Shown here in pieces: positions 25,463 through 33,823 of a stretch of DNA of 64,000 bases. Every line of letters starts with the position of its first letter. The stretch's first letter is position 1. The notes under the pieces were generated by a model. It did no database searches and had not been told where the DNA came from. It saw nothing but the letters and a program-made list of their open reading frames with translations. The stretch covers positions 1 through 64,000 of the forward strand of contig JBHJOS010000015.1 in assembly GCA_050329415.1 (NCBI GenBank), written 5' to 3'. This stretch comes from JANNOG01 sp050329415 (GTDB lineage: Bacteria > Actinomycetota > Actinomycetes > Actinomycetales > JBBAYJ01). A program made the translations under genes and the position numbers.

Positions 25463-26479
25463 GTGCTCGCGATGACCGTGCCCGAACAGGGCGGGCCGGA
25501 GGCGCTGGTTGCGGCCGAGGTCCCGGATCCCGTGGCCGGCCCGGGAGAGGTCGTCCTCGCTGTCGTGGCGGCCGGGGTGAACCGCGCGGACCTGCTCCAG
25601 CGCGAGGGACGCTACCCCCCGCCCCGGGGCGCCCCGCCGTGGCCGGGCCTGGAGTGCTCCGGAGTCGTGCGAGAGGTCGGCGCCGGGGTGTCGGGGTGGG
25701 AGCCGGGCGACGCCGGCTGCGCGCTGCTTGACGGCGGCGGCTATGCCGAGCTGGTGGCGGTGCGGGCGGACCGGCTGCTCCCGGTGCCGGCCGGGCTCAC
25801 GCCGGTCGAGGCGGCAGCCCTGCCCGAGGTCGCCTGCACGGTGTGGAGCAACCTCGCCATGACGGCGGTCCTGCGACGCGGCGAGGTGCTGCTGCTCCAC
25901 GGGGGTGGCGGCGGGGTCGGCACGTTCGCCGTCCAGCTCGGGGCCGCGCTCGGGGCCAGGGTCGCGGTCACCGCGGGGTCGGCGGCGAAGCTCCGCGTCT
26001 GCCGGGAGCTGGGGGCGGAGATCCTCGTGAACCACCGCGAGGAGGACTTCGTCGCGGTGGTCCGGGAGGCGACCGAGGGCCGCGGGGCCGACGTCGTGCT
26101 CGACAACATGGGAGCCGCCTACCTGGCCCGCAACGTCGATGTGCTGGCACCGGGCGGGCGGTTGGTCGTCATCGGGCTGCAGGGCGGGCGGCGGGCGGAA
26201 CTCGACCTGGCGGCACTCATGGCGCGGCGCGGCGCGATCATCGGCACCACGCTTCGGTCGCGGCCGCCGAGGGAGAAGGCGGCGATCGTCGCATCGGTCC
26301 GCGAGCACGTGTGGCCGCTCGTCGAGTCGGGTGCCGTGCGGCCCGTCGTGCACGAGGTGTTCCCGCTCACCGAGGCGGCCCGCGCGCACCGGGTCATGGC
26401 CGAGTCCTCGCACGTCGGCAAGCTCCTGCTGACCTTCCCGACGACGCCGGGCACCGCACCGGGCAGGATGGAGCGGTGA
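25463..26479 (+). CDS. NAD(P)H:quinone oxidoreductase, zinc-less medium-chain dehydrogenase
   Basis: A 338-residue MDR-family protein like quinone oxidoreductase PIG3. The N-terminal GroES-like fold has GVNRADLLQREGRYPPP, and the nucleotide-binding motif is HGGGGGVGTFAVQLGAALGA. No zinc-binding Cys cluster is seen. It would reduce quinones or other carbonyl compounds with NADPH. GTG 25463 is preferred over ATG 25472 because the family usually has about three residues before the first conserved stretch. Its TGA overlaps the GTG of the Bpa gene. Confidence 0.9.
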   Translation: MLAMTVPEQGGPEALVAAEVPDPVAGPGEVVLAVVAAGVNRADLLQREGRYPPPRGAPPWPGLECSGVVREVGAGVSGWEPGDAGCALLDGGGYAELVAVRADRLLPVPAGLTPVEAAALPEVACTVWSNLAMTAVLRRGEVLLLHGGGGGVGTFAVQLGAALGARVAVTAGSAAKLRVCRELGAEILVNHREEDFVAVVREATEGRGADVVLDNMGAAYLARNVDVLAPGGRLVVIGLQGGRRAELDLAALMARRGAIIGTTLRSRPPREKAAIVASVREHVWPLVESGAVRPVVHEVFPLTEAARAHRVMAESSHVGKLLLTFPTTPGTAPGRMER

Positions 26480-27048
26480 GCCAGGCACCCCAGGACGACT
26501 ACGCCACCCCGGACCGGCGCGAGCAGGAGGGCGACACCGTCCTCGTCGTCACCCCGCAGGGGATGTCGATGGCGCGCAGCGACGACAACCTGAGCGACCT
26601 CATCGAGCAGCCGGCCAAGGTGATGCGGATCGGCAGCATGATCAAGGGCCTGCTCGAGGAGGTCCGGTCGGCCCCGCTGGACGACGCGGGTCGGGCGCGG
26701 CTGGCCGAGGTGCACGAGCGCTCCATCCGTGAGCTGCAGAGCGGTCTGGCGCCGGAACTGGTCGAGGAGCTGCAGCGCATCACGCTGCCGTTCGCCGAGG
26801 AGGCCCCGTCGGACGCCGAGCTCAGGGTGGCCCAGGCCCAGCTCGTCGGGTGGCTGGAGGGCCTGTTCCACGGCATCCAGACCGCGCTGTTCGCCCAGCA
26901 GATGGCGGCCCGGGCCCAGTTCGAGGAGATGCGGCGCCGCGCCCTGCCCGGGGGTCCGGCGATGCCGGGCCGGATGCCGGGCGAGGTGCCCGGCGAGGCG
27001 GCGCCGGGGCAGCCGGGCCAGCACCCGGGGCCGGGCCAGTACCTCTGA
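26476..27048 (+). CDS. bpa: Bacterial proteasome activator Bpa/PafE-like
   Basis: A 190-residue protein. The central segment is helical (VMRIGSMIKGLLEEVRSAPLD, then RLAEVHERSIRELQSGL and WLEGLFHGIQTALFAQQMAAR). A flexible Gly/Pro/Met-rich tail ends in GQYL, the HbYX-type motif with which Bpa docks on the 20S proteasome ring in mycobacteria. It forms a dodecameric ATP-independent gate opener. It is coupled to the oxidoreductase gene by GTGA. No proteasome gene lies in the window. Confidence 0.93.
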   Translation: MSQAPQDDYATPDRREQEGDTVLVVTPQGMSMARSDDNLSDLIEQPAKVMRIGSMIKGLLEEVRSAPLDDAGRARLAEVHERSIRELQSGLAPELVEELQRITLPFAEEAPSDAELRVAQAQLVGWLEGLFHGIQTALFAQQMAARAQFEEMRRRALPGGPAMPGRMPGEVPGEAAPGQPGQHPGPGQYL

Positions 27049-27080
27049 CGCCGCGGCCGGTCCCACGTGCCCGCGGTGCC

Positions 27081-27482
27081 GTGAGACTGCGGCCGCCGTG
27101 GCGTCGGCGCGCCGACCCGCGAGGTTTGCCGGACGGGCTCTGGGCGGACGACTTCGCCCGGGTGGACCGGGCCTGCCGCCGGTTCGCCCAGGTCGCCGGC
27201 GGTCGGGCGGACCTCGAGGTCGTGCGGGCGACCCTGGGGGAGGTCAGGGCTGCGGCATGGGAGACCTGCCTGGCAGCCGCGGCCCGGGGATCGCGGTCCG
27301 GCGTCGAGGAAGTGCCACGCGAGGACGACCTCGCGGCGCTGCACCGGGCCCTGTCCCGGGCGGCCGGCCGGTGCGCGCAGGCGGCGGAGGCGGTCGTGCT
27401 CGGCGGCCACGACGGCGGCGCGGCCGCGGCGCGCCGGGCGGCGGACCAGGCGTTGGTGCTGCTGCGGCCGACCTCGGAGTGA
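27081..27482 (+). CDS. Hypothetical Arg/Ala-rich protein downstream of bpa
   Basis: A 133-residue protein I do not recognise. It begins with basic VRLRPPWRRRADPRGLPDGL and is otherwise helical and Ala-rich, with three Cys. GTG 27081 is the start just after the bpa stop (32 bp); longer in-frame starts overlap bpa. Same-strand position suggests cotranscription with bpa. Coding is supported by third-position GC, not by any known domain. Confidence 0.5.
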   Translation: MRLRPPWRRRADPRGLPDGLWADDFARVDRACRRFAQVAGGRADLEVVRATLGEVRAAAWETCLAAAARGSRSGVEEVPREDDLAALHRALSRAAGRCAQAAEAVVLGGHDGGAAAARRAADQALVLLRPTSE

Positions 27483-27587
27483 GGGGGTAGGTCGCCACCG
27501 GCGTCCACAGGTTGGCGGACCCGCGCCCGTCCACAGGACGGCGGGCTGCGTCCCGGTCCGCCGCGGTTCTTCGGGTGCGCTGGCGAC

Positions 27588-28355
27588 ATGAGCATCGACG
27601 GCGACTCCACCGGTCACCGCTCGGCCATCGAGCGGACGAGGTCACGGCTGGGACCGGAACCCGTGCTGGTCGGCTGGACCGCGGCCGTCGACCACGGGTT
27701 GGACGTCGGACCGGGCCCCGCCGCGGTGCACGTGGCCGGGGTCACCCCCCGACGGGCACGCGGCCTCGTCGCGCACCGGCTGGCTCTCGACCCGGCGGAC
27801 GTCGTGGCGGCGGAGGGTGGCCGACGGACCTCTGACCTGCGCACGGCCATGGATCTGGCGCGCGGTGTCGGCACGGCCGAACTGGCGATCGACCACCGTG
27901 TCGTGCTGCTCGACGCCTTCCTTCACCTGACCCGGATGCCGGCCGTCGTCGCCCGGGAACGAGCCATGAGCGAGTCCGGGTTGTGGGGGCTGCGCGACGG
28001 TCGCCGCGTCCTCGCCCTCGCCCGGGACGGCGTCCAGTCCCCGAAGGAGTCGGAACTGCGACTGCTCCTGCGGCACCGGCGCTGGCCGGAGCCGATCGTC
28101 CAGTGCCCGGTGACGTCGCCGGGCGGGATGCTCGTCGCGCACCTCGACCTCGGCTGGCCGGAGTTCCGCGTCGGTGTCGAATACGACGGGGCCGTCCATC
28201 GGGACCGCGCCCAGCACAGTCGTGACATGGAGCGTCACAACGCGATCCTGGCCGGCTGGCTGGTGTTGCAGGTGGGGACCCGACTGCTCCGGCAGCCGGA
28301 CCGGCTCTGCGCGGAGCTGGCGGAACTGGTCCGCCTCCAGCGTCGGCGGTCGTGA
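27588..28355 (+). CDS. DUF559/VSR-like endonuclease-fold protein
   Basis: A 255-residue protein. The C-terminal ~110 residues carry SPKESELRLLLRHRRWPEP, the acidic HLDLGWPEFRVGVEYDG and a basic SRDMERHNAILAGWLVLQV, matching the DUF559/VSR-like branch of the PD-(D/E)XK fold. The N-terminal part is like the AbiEi-type domain often fused to it in actinobacteria. Function in these proteins is not established. ATG start at 27588 has no strong ribosome binding site. Confidence 0.75.
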   Translation: MSIDGDSTGHRSAIERTRSRLGPEPVLVGWTAAVDHGLDVGPGPAAVHVAGVTPRRARGLVAHRLALDPADVVAAEGGRRTSDLRTAMDLARGVGTAELAIDHRVVLLDAFLHLTRMPAVVARERAMSESGLWGLRDGRRVLALARDGVQSPKESELRLLLRHRRWPEPIVQCPVTSPGGMLVAHLDLGWPEFRVGVEYDGAVHRDRAQHSRDMERHNAILAGWLVLQVGTRLLRQPDRLCAELAELVRLQRRRS

Positions 28356-28421
28356 CACCCCGCGGACCTGGCGTCGAACCGCCCACCTGCCATGACCCGC
28401 CGCCGTCACCTCGCATCCCGC

Positions 28422-28526
28422 GATCGTCGATAAATCGACGATCATGCGTGGTTGATCGTCGACAAATCGACGATCAAGGCCCATGTGATCCCATCAACCC
28501 CCATGAACGTCGATTTATCGACGATC
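28422..28526. repeat. Three near-identical 22-bp palindromes in a convergent intergenic region
   Basis: Copies lie at 28422-28443, 28454-28475 and 28505-28526. Each is GATCGTCGAT (or one-base variants), a 2-base centre, and its complement. The third is embedded in a longer 34-bp palindrome flanked by CCCCATG and CATGGGG and contains the TAA stop of the minus-strand hydrolase gene in its centre. Centre-to-centre spacings are 32 and 51 bp. They could be REP-like elements, bidirectional terminators for the two convergent genes, or protein sites. Confidence 0.85.
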
Positions 28527-29663
28527 ATGGGGGTCGATCTCCTGCTCGAACCACTCGCGCATGTCGGCCTCGTAGGCCTCGGGGTCGACGTTCCACTCCC
28601 GGGTGTGCTCGGCGGTGGAGTCCCGCACCAGGGTGACAACGTCCGGGCGAGCCTGCGCGAGGGCGAGCGAACGGCGGTTCGGGACGAAGGTGTCGCCGTC
28701 GGAGTGCACCAGGTACACGGGCACCTCGTCGGGCAGGTCCCCGGCCCGGGCGACCCAGTCGTAGTCGTCGAAGTCCAACCCGCCACGGACCTCGACCAGG
28801 GCCACCGCGAATCTGGACCACCACTCGGGCAGCCCGGCCTGGTCTCCCTGATGGACCAGCACGTCCACCCAGTCGACGACCGGGGCGTCCAGCACCAGCC
28901 CCGACACCGAGCCGGCGTGTTCGGACCGGTCGAGGATCTGGAGCACGATCGCGCCACCCATGGACCACCCGGCGAGGACGACCGACTCGGCACCGTTGTT
29001 CAGCGCGTAACCGACGGCCGCATCGACGTCACGCCACTCCGTCTCGCCCAGGCCGTAGCGATCGTCTGGATCCGGCGGCGCGCCCGGGTCGTTGCGGTAC
29101 GACGGCACGAGAACGGGGTGCCCCAGGTCGTGCCACAGCGGCAGGTAGCGCAGAGCCTCCTCACGGGTGCCCCCACGGCCGTGGGCGAACACCACCCAGG
29201 TGTCGGTGCCGTCCGCCGGCACCAACCAGGTCGGCAGGTCCCCGACTTCGCTGGTCACCATGACGTCGGTGAACTCCAGGCCGACGCTCGACGGGTCACC
29301 GACGATCGCGTCCTGGTCGACCACTGCCGTCACCGGGTCCGCCGACAAGGTCCCCCGCACGTCGCCCCAGTCCCGGACGACCGGCCCCTCCTCGCCGCCC
29401 CCACGGACCCGGTCGCCCAGGACCCCCCACCCGTCGGGGTGACGGACCGCGTGCCGGCCGTCGGGGGTGGGATCGCCGGGCGGCAGTGCGATGGCCGTTC
29501 CGCCGTCGACGGCCCGCACCGTCACGCGCGGCTCGGGGTCCCGGACGACGGCCAACGCGACGCCCGAGAAGTACCACGCAACCCCGAACACCACTCCGAA
29601 GACCGTCACCAGCAGGACGACGACCGTGCCGACGCCGATCCGGCGCCAGGTCCGTGCGCTCAC
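28515..29663 (-). CDS. Membrane-anchored alpha/beta hydrolase
   Basis: A 382-residue protein. An N-terminal helix (residues ~9-33, IGVGTVVVLLVTVFGVVFGVA) anchors it, and the hydrolase domain starts near residue 150. The nucleophile elbow is GWSMGG, the acid is in VHSDGDTFV, and the His is in TAEHTREW. Substrate is unknown; esterase or lipase activity is possible. GTG 29663 overlaps the upstream HAD gene stop (GTGA) with GGAGG upstream. The TAA stop lies in the last palindrome. It is the last gene of the serS operon. Confidence 0.85.
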   Translation of the reverse strand: MSARTWRRIGVGTVVVLLVTVFGVVFGVAWYFSGVALAVVRDPEPRVTVRAVDGGTAIALPPGDPTPDGRHAVRHPDGWGVLGDRVRGGGEEGPVVRDWGDVRGTLSADPVTAVVDQDAIVGDPSSVGLEFTDVMVTSEVGDLPTWLVPADGTDTWVVFAHGRGGTREEALRYLPLWHDLGHPVLVPSYRNDPGAPPDPDDRYGLGETEWRDVDAAVGYALNNGAESVVLAGWSMGGAIVLQILDRSEHAGSVSGLVLDAPVVDWVDVLVHQGDQAGLPEWWSRFAVALVEVRGGLDFDDYDWVARAGDLPDEVPVYLVHSDGDTFVPNRRSLALAQARPDVVTLVRDSTAEHTREWNVDPEAYEADMREWFEQEIDPHDRR

Positions 29664-30535
29664 GGTCCGACCGCCTCCTCGCTCGACCCCGTGGCCGCCG
29701 CCGACCCCGCCAGCAGGTTCTCGATCGCGCCCGCCACACCGTCGCGGTCGCACGCCGCGGCTGTCCCCGACGCGGCGGCGAGCGCCTCGGGGTGGCCGTC
29801 CGCCATCGCGAAGCTGGTCCCGGCCCAGTCGAGCATCGACACGTCGTTCGGCATGTCCCCGAAGGCGACGACGTCGCGCCGGTCGACCCCGAACGCCGCC
29901 GCCACCGCGGCCAGCCCGGTCCCCTTGTCGACCCCCGGCGGCCCGATCTCCACGAGGGCCTTGCGCCGGTTCGAGTGCACCGGGGCCACGCGCGGGCCCA
30001 GAGCCGAGCGCGCGGCCCGCAGCAGGACGTCCCCGGGGAACTCCGCCGCCCCGGCCGCCAGCCGGGCCGGGACCCGTGCCAGGATCTTGACGACGGCGGG
30101 GTCCTGGGCGAGGAGCTCGGGAATGCTCCCGATCGTCATGGCCGGGGTGCCCACGGGCGCCTCGTACCCGGGCTCAGCCCCGAACCCGCCGGGACGCTCG
30201 AGGCCGAACGCCACCCCGGGCGCCTTCGCCCGTACCCGGACGGCCCAGTCGACCACGTCGTCCGGATCGATCGTCCGGCACTCCAGCAGCTGTTCCGAGC
30301 CGTCCAGAGTGCCGGACGGCAGCCCGTACGACACCGCCCCGTTGGCGAGGACGAGGGCGTCGACCCACCCGAGGGCACGGACCACCTCGGGCATCCAGCG
30401 CTTGGGCCGGCCGGTCACGAGCACCGTACGGACCCCGGCCCGGTGGGCGGCGGCGAAAGCGGCCGCCGTGCGCGACGACACCACGAGGTCGGGACCGACG
30501 ATCGTGCCGTCGACGTCGGTGGCGAGCAGCCGCAC
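29660..30535 (-). CDS. HAD-superfamily Cof-type phosphatase (2)
   Basis: A 291-residue HAD IIB (Cof-like) hydrolase. The nucleophile motif is LLATDVDGTIVGPD, motif II is VLVTGRPKRW, motif III Lys is in KGTGLAAV, and motif IV is FGDMPNDVSML. These enzymes dephosphorylate sugar phosphates or related metabolites. GTG 30535 gives the standard N-terminus. It follows a paralogous HAD gene on the same strand and overlaps the hydrolase gene. Confidence 0.9.
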   Translation of the reverse strand: MRLLATDVDGTIVGPDLVVSSRTAAAFAAAHRAGVRTVLVTGRPKRWMPEVVRALGWVDALVLANGAVSYGLPSGTLDGSEQLLECRTIDPDDVVDWAVRVRAKAPGVAFGLERPGGFGAEPGYEAPVGTPAMTIGSIPELLAQDPAVVKILARVPARLAAGAAEFPGDVLLRAARSALGPRVAPVHSNRRKALVEIGPPGVDKGTGLAAVAAAFGVDRRDVVAFGDMPNDVSMLDWAGTSFAMADGHPEALAAASGTAAACDRDGVAGAIENLLAGSAAATGSSEEAVGP

Positions 30536-30578
30536 CCGGGGATCGTCGCACGCTGCGCCGTCCGGCTGGCCGATCCGG

Positions 30579-31430
30579 TCAGCCCGCGGCCCGGTCCACC
30601 CCGGACTCCGCCCGCAGCGACTCGAGGAAGACCGCGAGGCCATCCTCGTGCACCCCGGGGACCTCCTCCGACGCCGCCGCGACGACCTCGTCCGGAGCCC
30701 CGCCCATGGCCGCCGAACGAGCGGCCCACCGGAGCATCTCGATGTCGTTGCGCCCGTCCCCCACGGCACGGGTCGACCCTTCCGGGACGCCGAGCTGCTG
30801 GCGCACCATCTCCAGCGCGGTGGCCTTCGTGACCCCGTCGGGTGCGATGTCGAGCCACGCGGTCCACCCCACGGCGTACGAGACACCGTGCAGCCCGATC
30901 CGCTCGACGAGCGCGAGGAAGTCCTCGGGGGTGTGGTCGAGCGAGCGCACCACCACCCGCAGCGCCGGACGGTGCAGGAGGCCCTCGAAGGAGTCGTGCC
31001 GCAATTCCCCGTCGAGCTCGCCGTCGGGGAACGCCCCGCTCACGTACTTCACGAGGTCGGTGCCCTCGACCCCGTAGAGGGCGGTGGGCAGGTACTCGGC
31101 GATGAGCCGGAGCACTGGGGCCGGGCTGAAGCTGTGGAGGTCCTCGACCTCCCATCCCCGCGGCAGCCCGGGGTCCAGTCGAAGGGTCACGGCTCCGTTG
31201 GCACAGACCGCGAAGCCGGTGACGAGCCCCAGCCGGTCGAGCACGGGCAGCGTCCCGTCGACGCTGCGGCCGGTGGCGATGACGACGTGGTGGTGCCGGG
31301 CGGCCTCGGCGACGGCCTCCCGGACGGTCTCGGTGATCCGGTCGTCGTAGTCGAGGATCGTCCCGTCGATGTCGATGCCGACGAGCAGGGGCGGGGGAGG
31401 GAGCGACGTCACCCGGTCAGGATCGGTCAC
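30579..31430 (-). CDS. HAD-superfamily Cof-type phosphatase (1)
   Basis: A 283-residue HAD IIB hydrolase: motif I is VGIDIDGTILDYDD, motif II is VIATGRSVDGT, and motif IV is VGDGRNDIEML. It is a paralogue of the adjacent downstream gene but diverged. It follows serS by 31 bp. GTG 31430 is chosen; GTG 31412 is an alternative and no ribosome binding site decides between them. Substrate unknown. Confidence 0.9.
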   Translation of the reverse strand: MTDPDRVTSLPPPPLLVGIDIDGTILDYDDRITETVREAVAEAARHHHVVIATGRSVDGTLPVLDRLGLVTGFAVCANGAVTLRLDPGLPRGWEVEDLHSFSPAPVLRLIAEYLPTALYGVEGTDLVKYVSGAFPDGELDGELRHDSFEGLLHRPALRVVVRSLDHTPEDFLALVERIGLHGVSYAVGWTAWLDIAPDGVTKATALEMVRQQLGVPEGSTRAVGDGRNDIEMLRWAARSAAMGGAPDEVVAAASEEVPGVHEDGLAVFLESLRAESGVDRAAG

Positions 31431-31461
31431 CGGCGACCCGTCGCGGGCCTGTACCCCTCGC

Positions 31462-32745
31462 TCACCCGGCGTCCCGCGGCGCGAGGCGGTCGGTGCCGAG
31501 CCGGGCCGCCAGCGCGTCCGGCACCCGCACGGACCCGTCGGCCTGCTGGTGGTTCTCGAGGATCGCCGCCAGCCACCGGGTGGTGGCGAGGGTTCCGTTG
31601 AGCGTGGCCACCGGCTCGGTGGCCACGCCCTCGCCGCCGGGGCGGAACCGCACATCGAGCCGACGCGCCTGGAAGGTCGTGCAGTTCGACGTGCTCGTCA
31701 GCTCCAGCCACCGCTGCTGGCTGGGCAACCAGGCCTCGCAGTCGTACTTGCGGGCCGCCGAGGACCCGAGGTCGCCGGCGGCGATGTCGACGACCCGGTA
31801 CGGCAGGTCGCAGGCGGCGAGCATGCGCTCCTGCCACGCCAGCAGGCGCTCGTGCTCGGCCTCGGCGTCCCCCGGGTCGCAGAACACGAACATCTCGACC
31901 TTGTGGAACTGGTGGACCCGGATGATGCCGCGGGTGTCGCGGCCGTGGGAGCCGGCCTCGCGGCGGTAACAGGCCGACCAGCCCGCGTACCGCAGCGGGC
32001 CGCCCGAGAGGTCGAGGATCTCACCGGCGTGGTAGCCGGCCAGCGCCACCTCGCTGGTCCCGACGAGGTACAGGTCGTCGTCGGGCAGCCGGTAGACCTC
32101 CGCGGCGTGGGCACCGAGGAAGCCCGTGCCGGCCATCACCTCGGAGCGGACCAGGGTCGGCGTGATCATCGGAATGAACCCGGCCTCGACCGCGGTGTCC
32201 ATGCCGAGGCCCAGCAGGGCGAGTTCCAGGCGCGCCCCGGGTCCGGTGAGGAAGTAGAACCGGCTGCCGGACACCTTGGCCCCGCGGGCGACGTCGATCG
32301 CCGCGAGCGCTTCCCCGAGCGCGAGGTGGTCCCGGACCTCGACCCCCTCGGTGGCCAGGTCCCGCGGGCTGCCCACGTGGCGCAGAACCGCATGGTCGGT
32401 CTCGCCGCCAGCCGGGACGCCGGGCAGCACCACGTTGTCGAGGGCCCGCATCGCGCTCTCGAACGCCTCGGCCGCGTCGGTGGCCGACGCCTCAGCCGCC
32501 CGGACCGACTCGGCCAGCGCCTTCGCGGCCGCGACCAGGACGGGCTTCTCGGCGGGCGGCGCAGCCGCGACCCGCTTGCCGTGTGCCTTCTGCTCGGCCC
32601 GCAACGCCTCGAAACGCCGCAGGGACTCCCGGCGAGCGGCGTCGGCGGCCACCGCCTCGTCGACCGTCGCGGGGTCGCTGCCGCGCCGCCGTTGGCTGTC
32701 ACGGACGGTGTCGGGGGCCTCGCGCAGGAGCCGGACATCGATCAC
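31462..32745 (-). CDS. serS: Seryl-tRNA synthetase
   Basis: A 427-residue class II synthetase that charges tRNA-Ser. The N-terminal coiled-coil arm spans residues ~30-100. Motif 2 is in [17 protein letters not shown] with QFHKVE after it, and motif 3 is near [20 protein letters not shown] 32745 sits eight bases after the box TACTCT on the minus strand, pointing to a leaderless transcript. It leads an operon with two HAD phosphatases and an alpha/beta hydrolase. Confidence 0.97.
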   Translation of the reverse strand: MIDVRLLREAPDTVRDSQRRRGSDPATVDEAVAADAARRESLRRFEALRAEQKAHGKRVAAAPPAEKPVLVAAAKALAESVRAAEASATDAAEAFESAMRALDNVVLPGVPAGGETDHAVLRHVGSPRDLATEGVEVRDHLALGEALAAIDVARGAKVSGSRFYFLTGPGARLELALLGLGMDTAVEAGFIPMITPTLVRSEVMAGTGFLGAHAAEVYRLPDDDLYLVGTSEVALAGYHAGEILDLSGGPLRYAGWSACYRREAGSHGRDTRGIIRVHQFHKVEMFVFCDPGDAEAEHERLLAWQERMLAACDLPYRVVDIAAGDLGSSAARKYDCEAWLPSQQRWLELTSTSNCTTFQARRLDVRFRPGGEGVATEPVATLNGTLATTRWLAAILENHQQADGSVRVPDALAARLGTDRLAPRDAG

Positions 32746-32753
32746 GGCGGCAC

Positions 32754-32776
32754 AGAGTACGGGCCGACCGTACGGT
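32754..32776. promoter_or_regulatory. Back-to-back -10 boxes for leaderless transcripts of serS and the lipid kinase gene
   Basis: On the minus strand TACTCT (32759-32754) is eight bases from the serS GTG at 32745. On the plus strand TACGGT (32771-32776) is seven bases from the GTG at 32784. The two starts are only 38 bp apart and neither gene has a ribosome binding site, so both are probably transcribed without a leader from overlapping divergent promoters. Confidence 0.5.
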
Positions 32777-32783
32777 GGACCGC

Positions 32784-33773
32784 GTGACCGATGCGGGCGC
32801 CACCGCCCCGGATGCCTCCGGCCGTGCGACGACCCCCTGGTGTGCGGTCGTGGTGAACCCGGTCAAGGCGCCGGCCGGTGTCGAGGACCTGGTCCGCCTC
32901 ATCACCACCGGGACCGAGGAGGCCGGCTGGGCACCGCCCAAGATCTGGGAGACCACTGCCGAGGACCCCGGCGCGGGTCAGGCCCGCGAAGCGCTCGACG
33001 CCGGCGCCTCGCTCGTGGTGGCGGCGGGCGGCGACGGCACCACCAGAGCAGTGGCCGGGGTGCTCGCCGGGTCCGGGGTGCCCATGGGGCTGCTCCCGAT
33101 GGGCACGGGGAACCTGCTGGCCCGCAACCTCGGGGTGCCACTGCACGACGCCGAGGCTGCGGTGCGAGTGATCACGCGGGGGGAGACCCGTGGCATCGAC
33201 CTCGTCCGCGCCCGCATCACCCGGCCGGACGGCTCCACGGCCGTCGAGCCGTCGGTCGTGATGCTCGGGATGGGATTCGACGCCGAGGTCGTCGGCGAGA
33301 CCGACGACACGCTGAAGCGGACGATCGGGTGGGGGGCCTACGTCGCAGCCGGGCTGCGGCGGCTGATGGGCGGTGGGCGCCGGCATCCCGTCCGGCTGTG
33401 GCTGGACAACGATCCGCCCCGGATCACCCGGGTGCGCTCGGTCCTGGTGGCGAGCGCTGGCACGCTGACGGGTGGGGTCAGGCTGTTGCGGGAGGCGAAG
33501 CTCGACGACGGGCTCGCCGACGTCGTCACGGTGACGCCGAAGAGCGTCGCCGGCTGGATTCAGATCATCTGGTGGGCGGTGCGGGGGGCCGGCGGCAGTA
33601 ACCCCCTGGTCCAGCAGCGCCAGGTGCACAAGGTCCGCGTCGACGCCCGCTGGCCGATGCCGGCGCAGGTGGACGGCGACGTGGTGGGCGCGGCGATCCG
33701 GCTCGACGTGACCGTCGAGCCCTTGGCCCTGCTGGTCCGCACGCCCTCGCAGGCGCCGGGTCGCGCCGACTGA
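32784..33773 (+). CDS. Diacylglycerol kinase-family lipid kinase
   Basis: A 329-residue DAGK-catalytic-domain protein. Key residues are [11 protein letters not shown], the ATP-binding [19 protein letters not shown], and [17 protein letters not shown]. The C-terminal half has the VDGDVVG-type beta element. It phosphorylates diacylglycerol or a related lipid at the membrane. GTG 32784 fits the family and the promoter spacing. It converges on the decarboxylase gene. Confidence 0.92.
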   Translation: MTDAGATAPDASGRATTPWCAVVVNPVKAPAGVEDLVRLITTGTEEAGWAPPKIWETTAEDPGAGQAREALDAGASLVVAAGGDGTTRAVAGVLAGSGVPMGLLPMGTGNLLARNLGVPLHDAEAAVRVITRGETRGIDLVRARITRPDGSTAVEPSVVMLGMGFDAEVVGETDDTLKRTIGWGAYVAAGLRRLMGGGRRHPVRLWLDNDPPRITRVRSVLVASAGTLTGGVRLLREAKLDDGLADVVTVTPKSVAGWIQIIWWAVRGAGGSNPLVQQRQVHKVRVDARWPMPAQVDGDVVGAAIRLDVTVEPLALLVRTPSQAPGRAD

Positions 33774-33823
33774 GAACCAGGATGTCGCGGGGTTGGGGTG
33801 TCCGGCCGACGGCGGCGCCCGCC

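Noticed and set aside
28452..31601. Very long plus-strand open frame of about 1000 codons
   Set aside because: It is antisense to the hydrolase and two HAD phosphatase genes, all of which have catalytic motifs and coupled starts.
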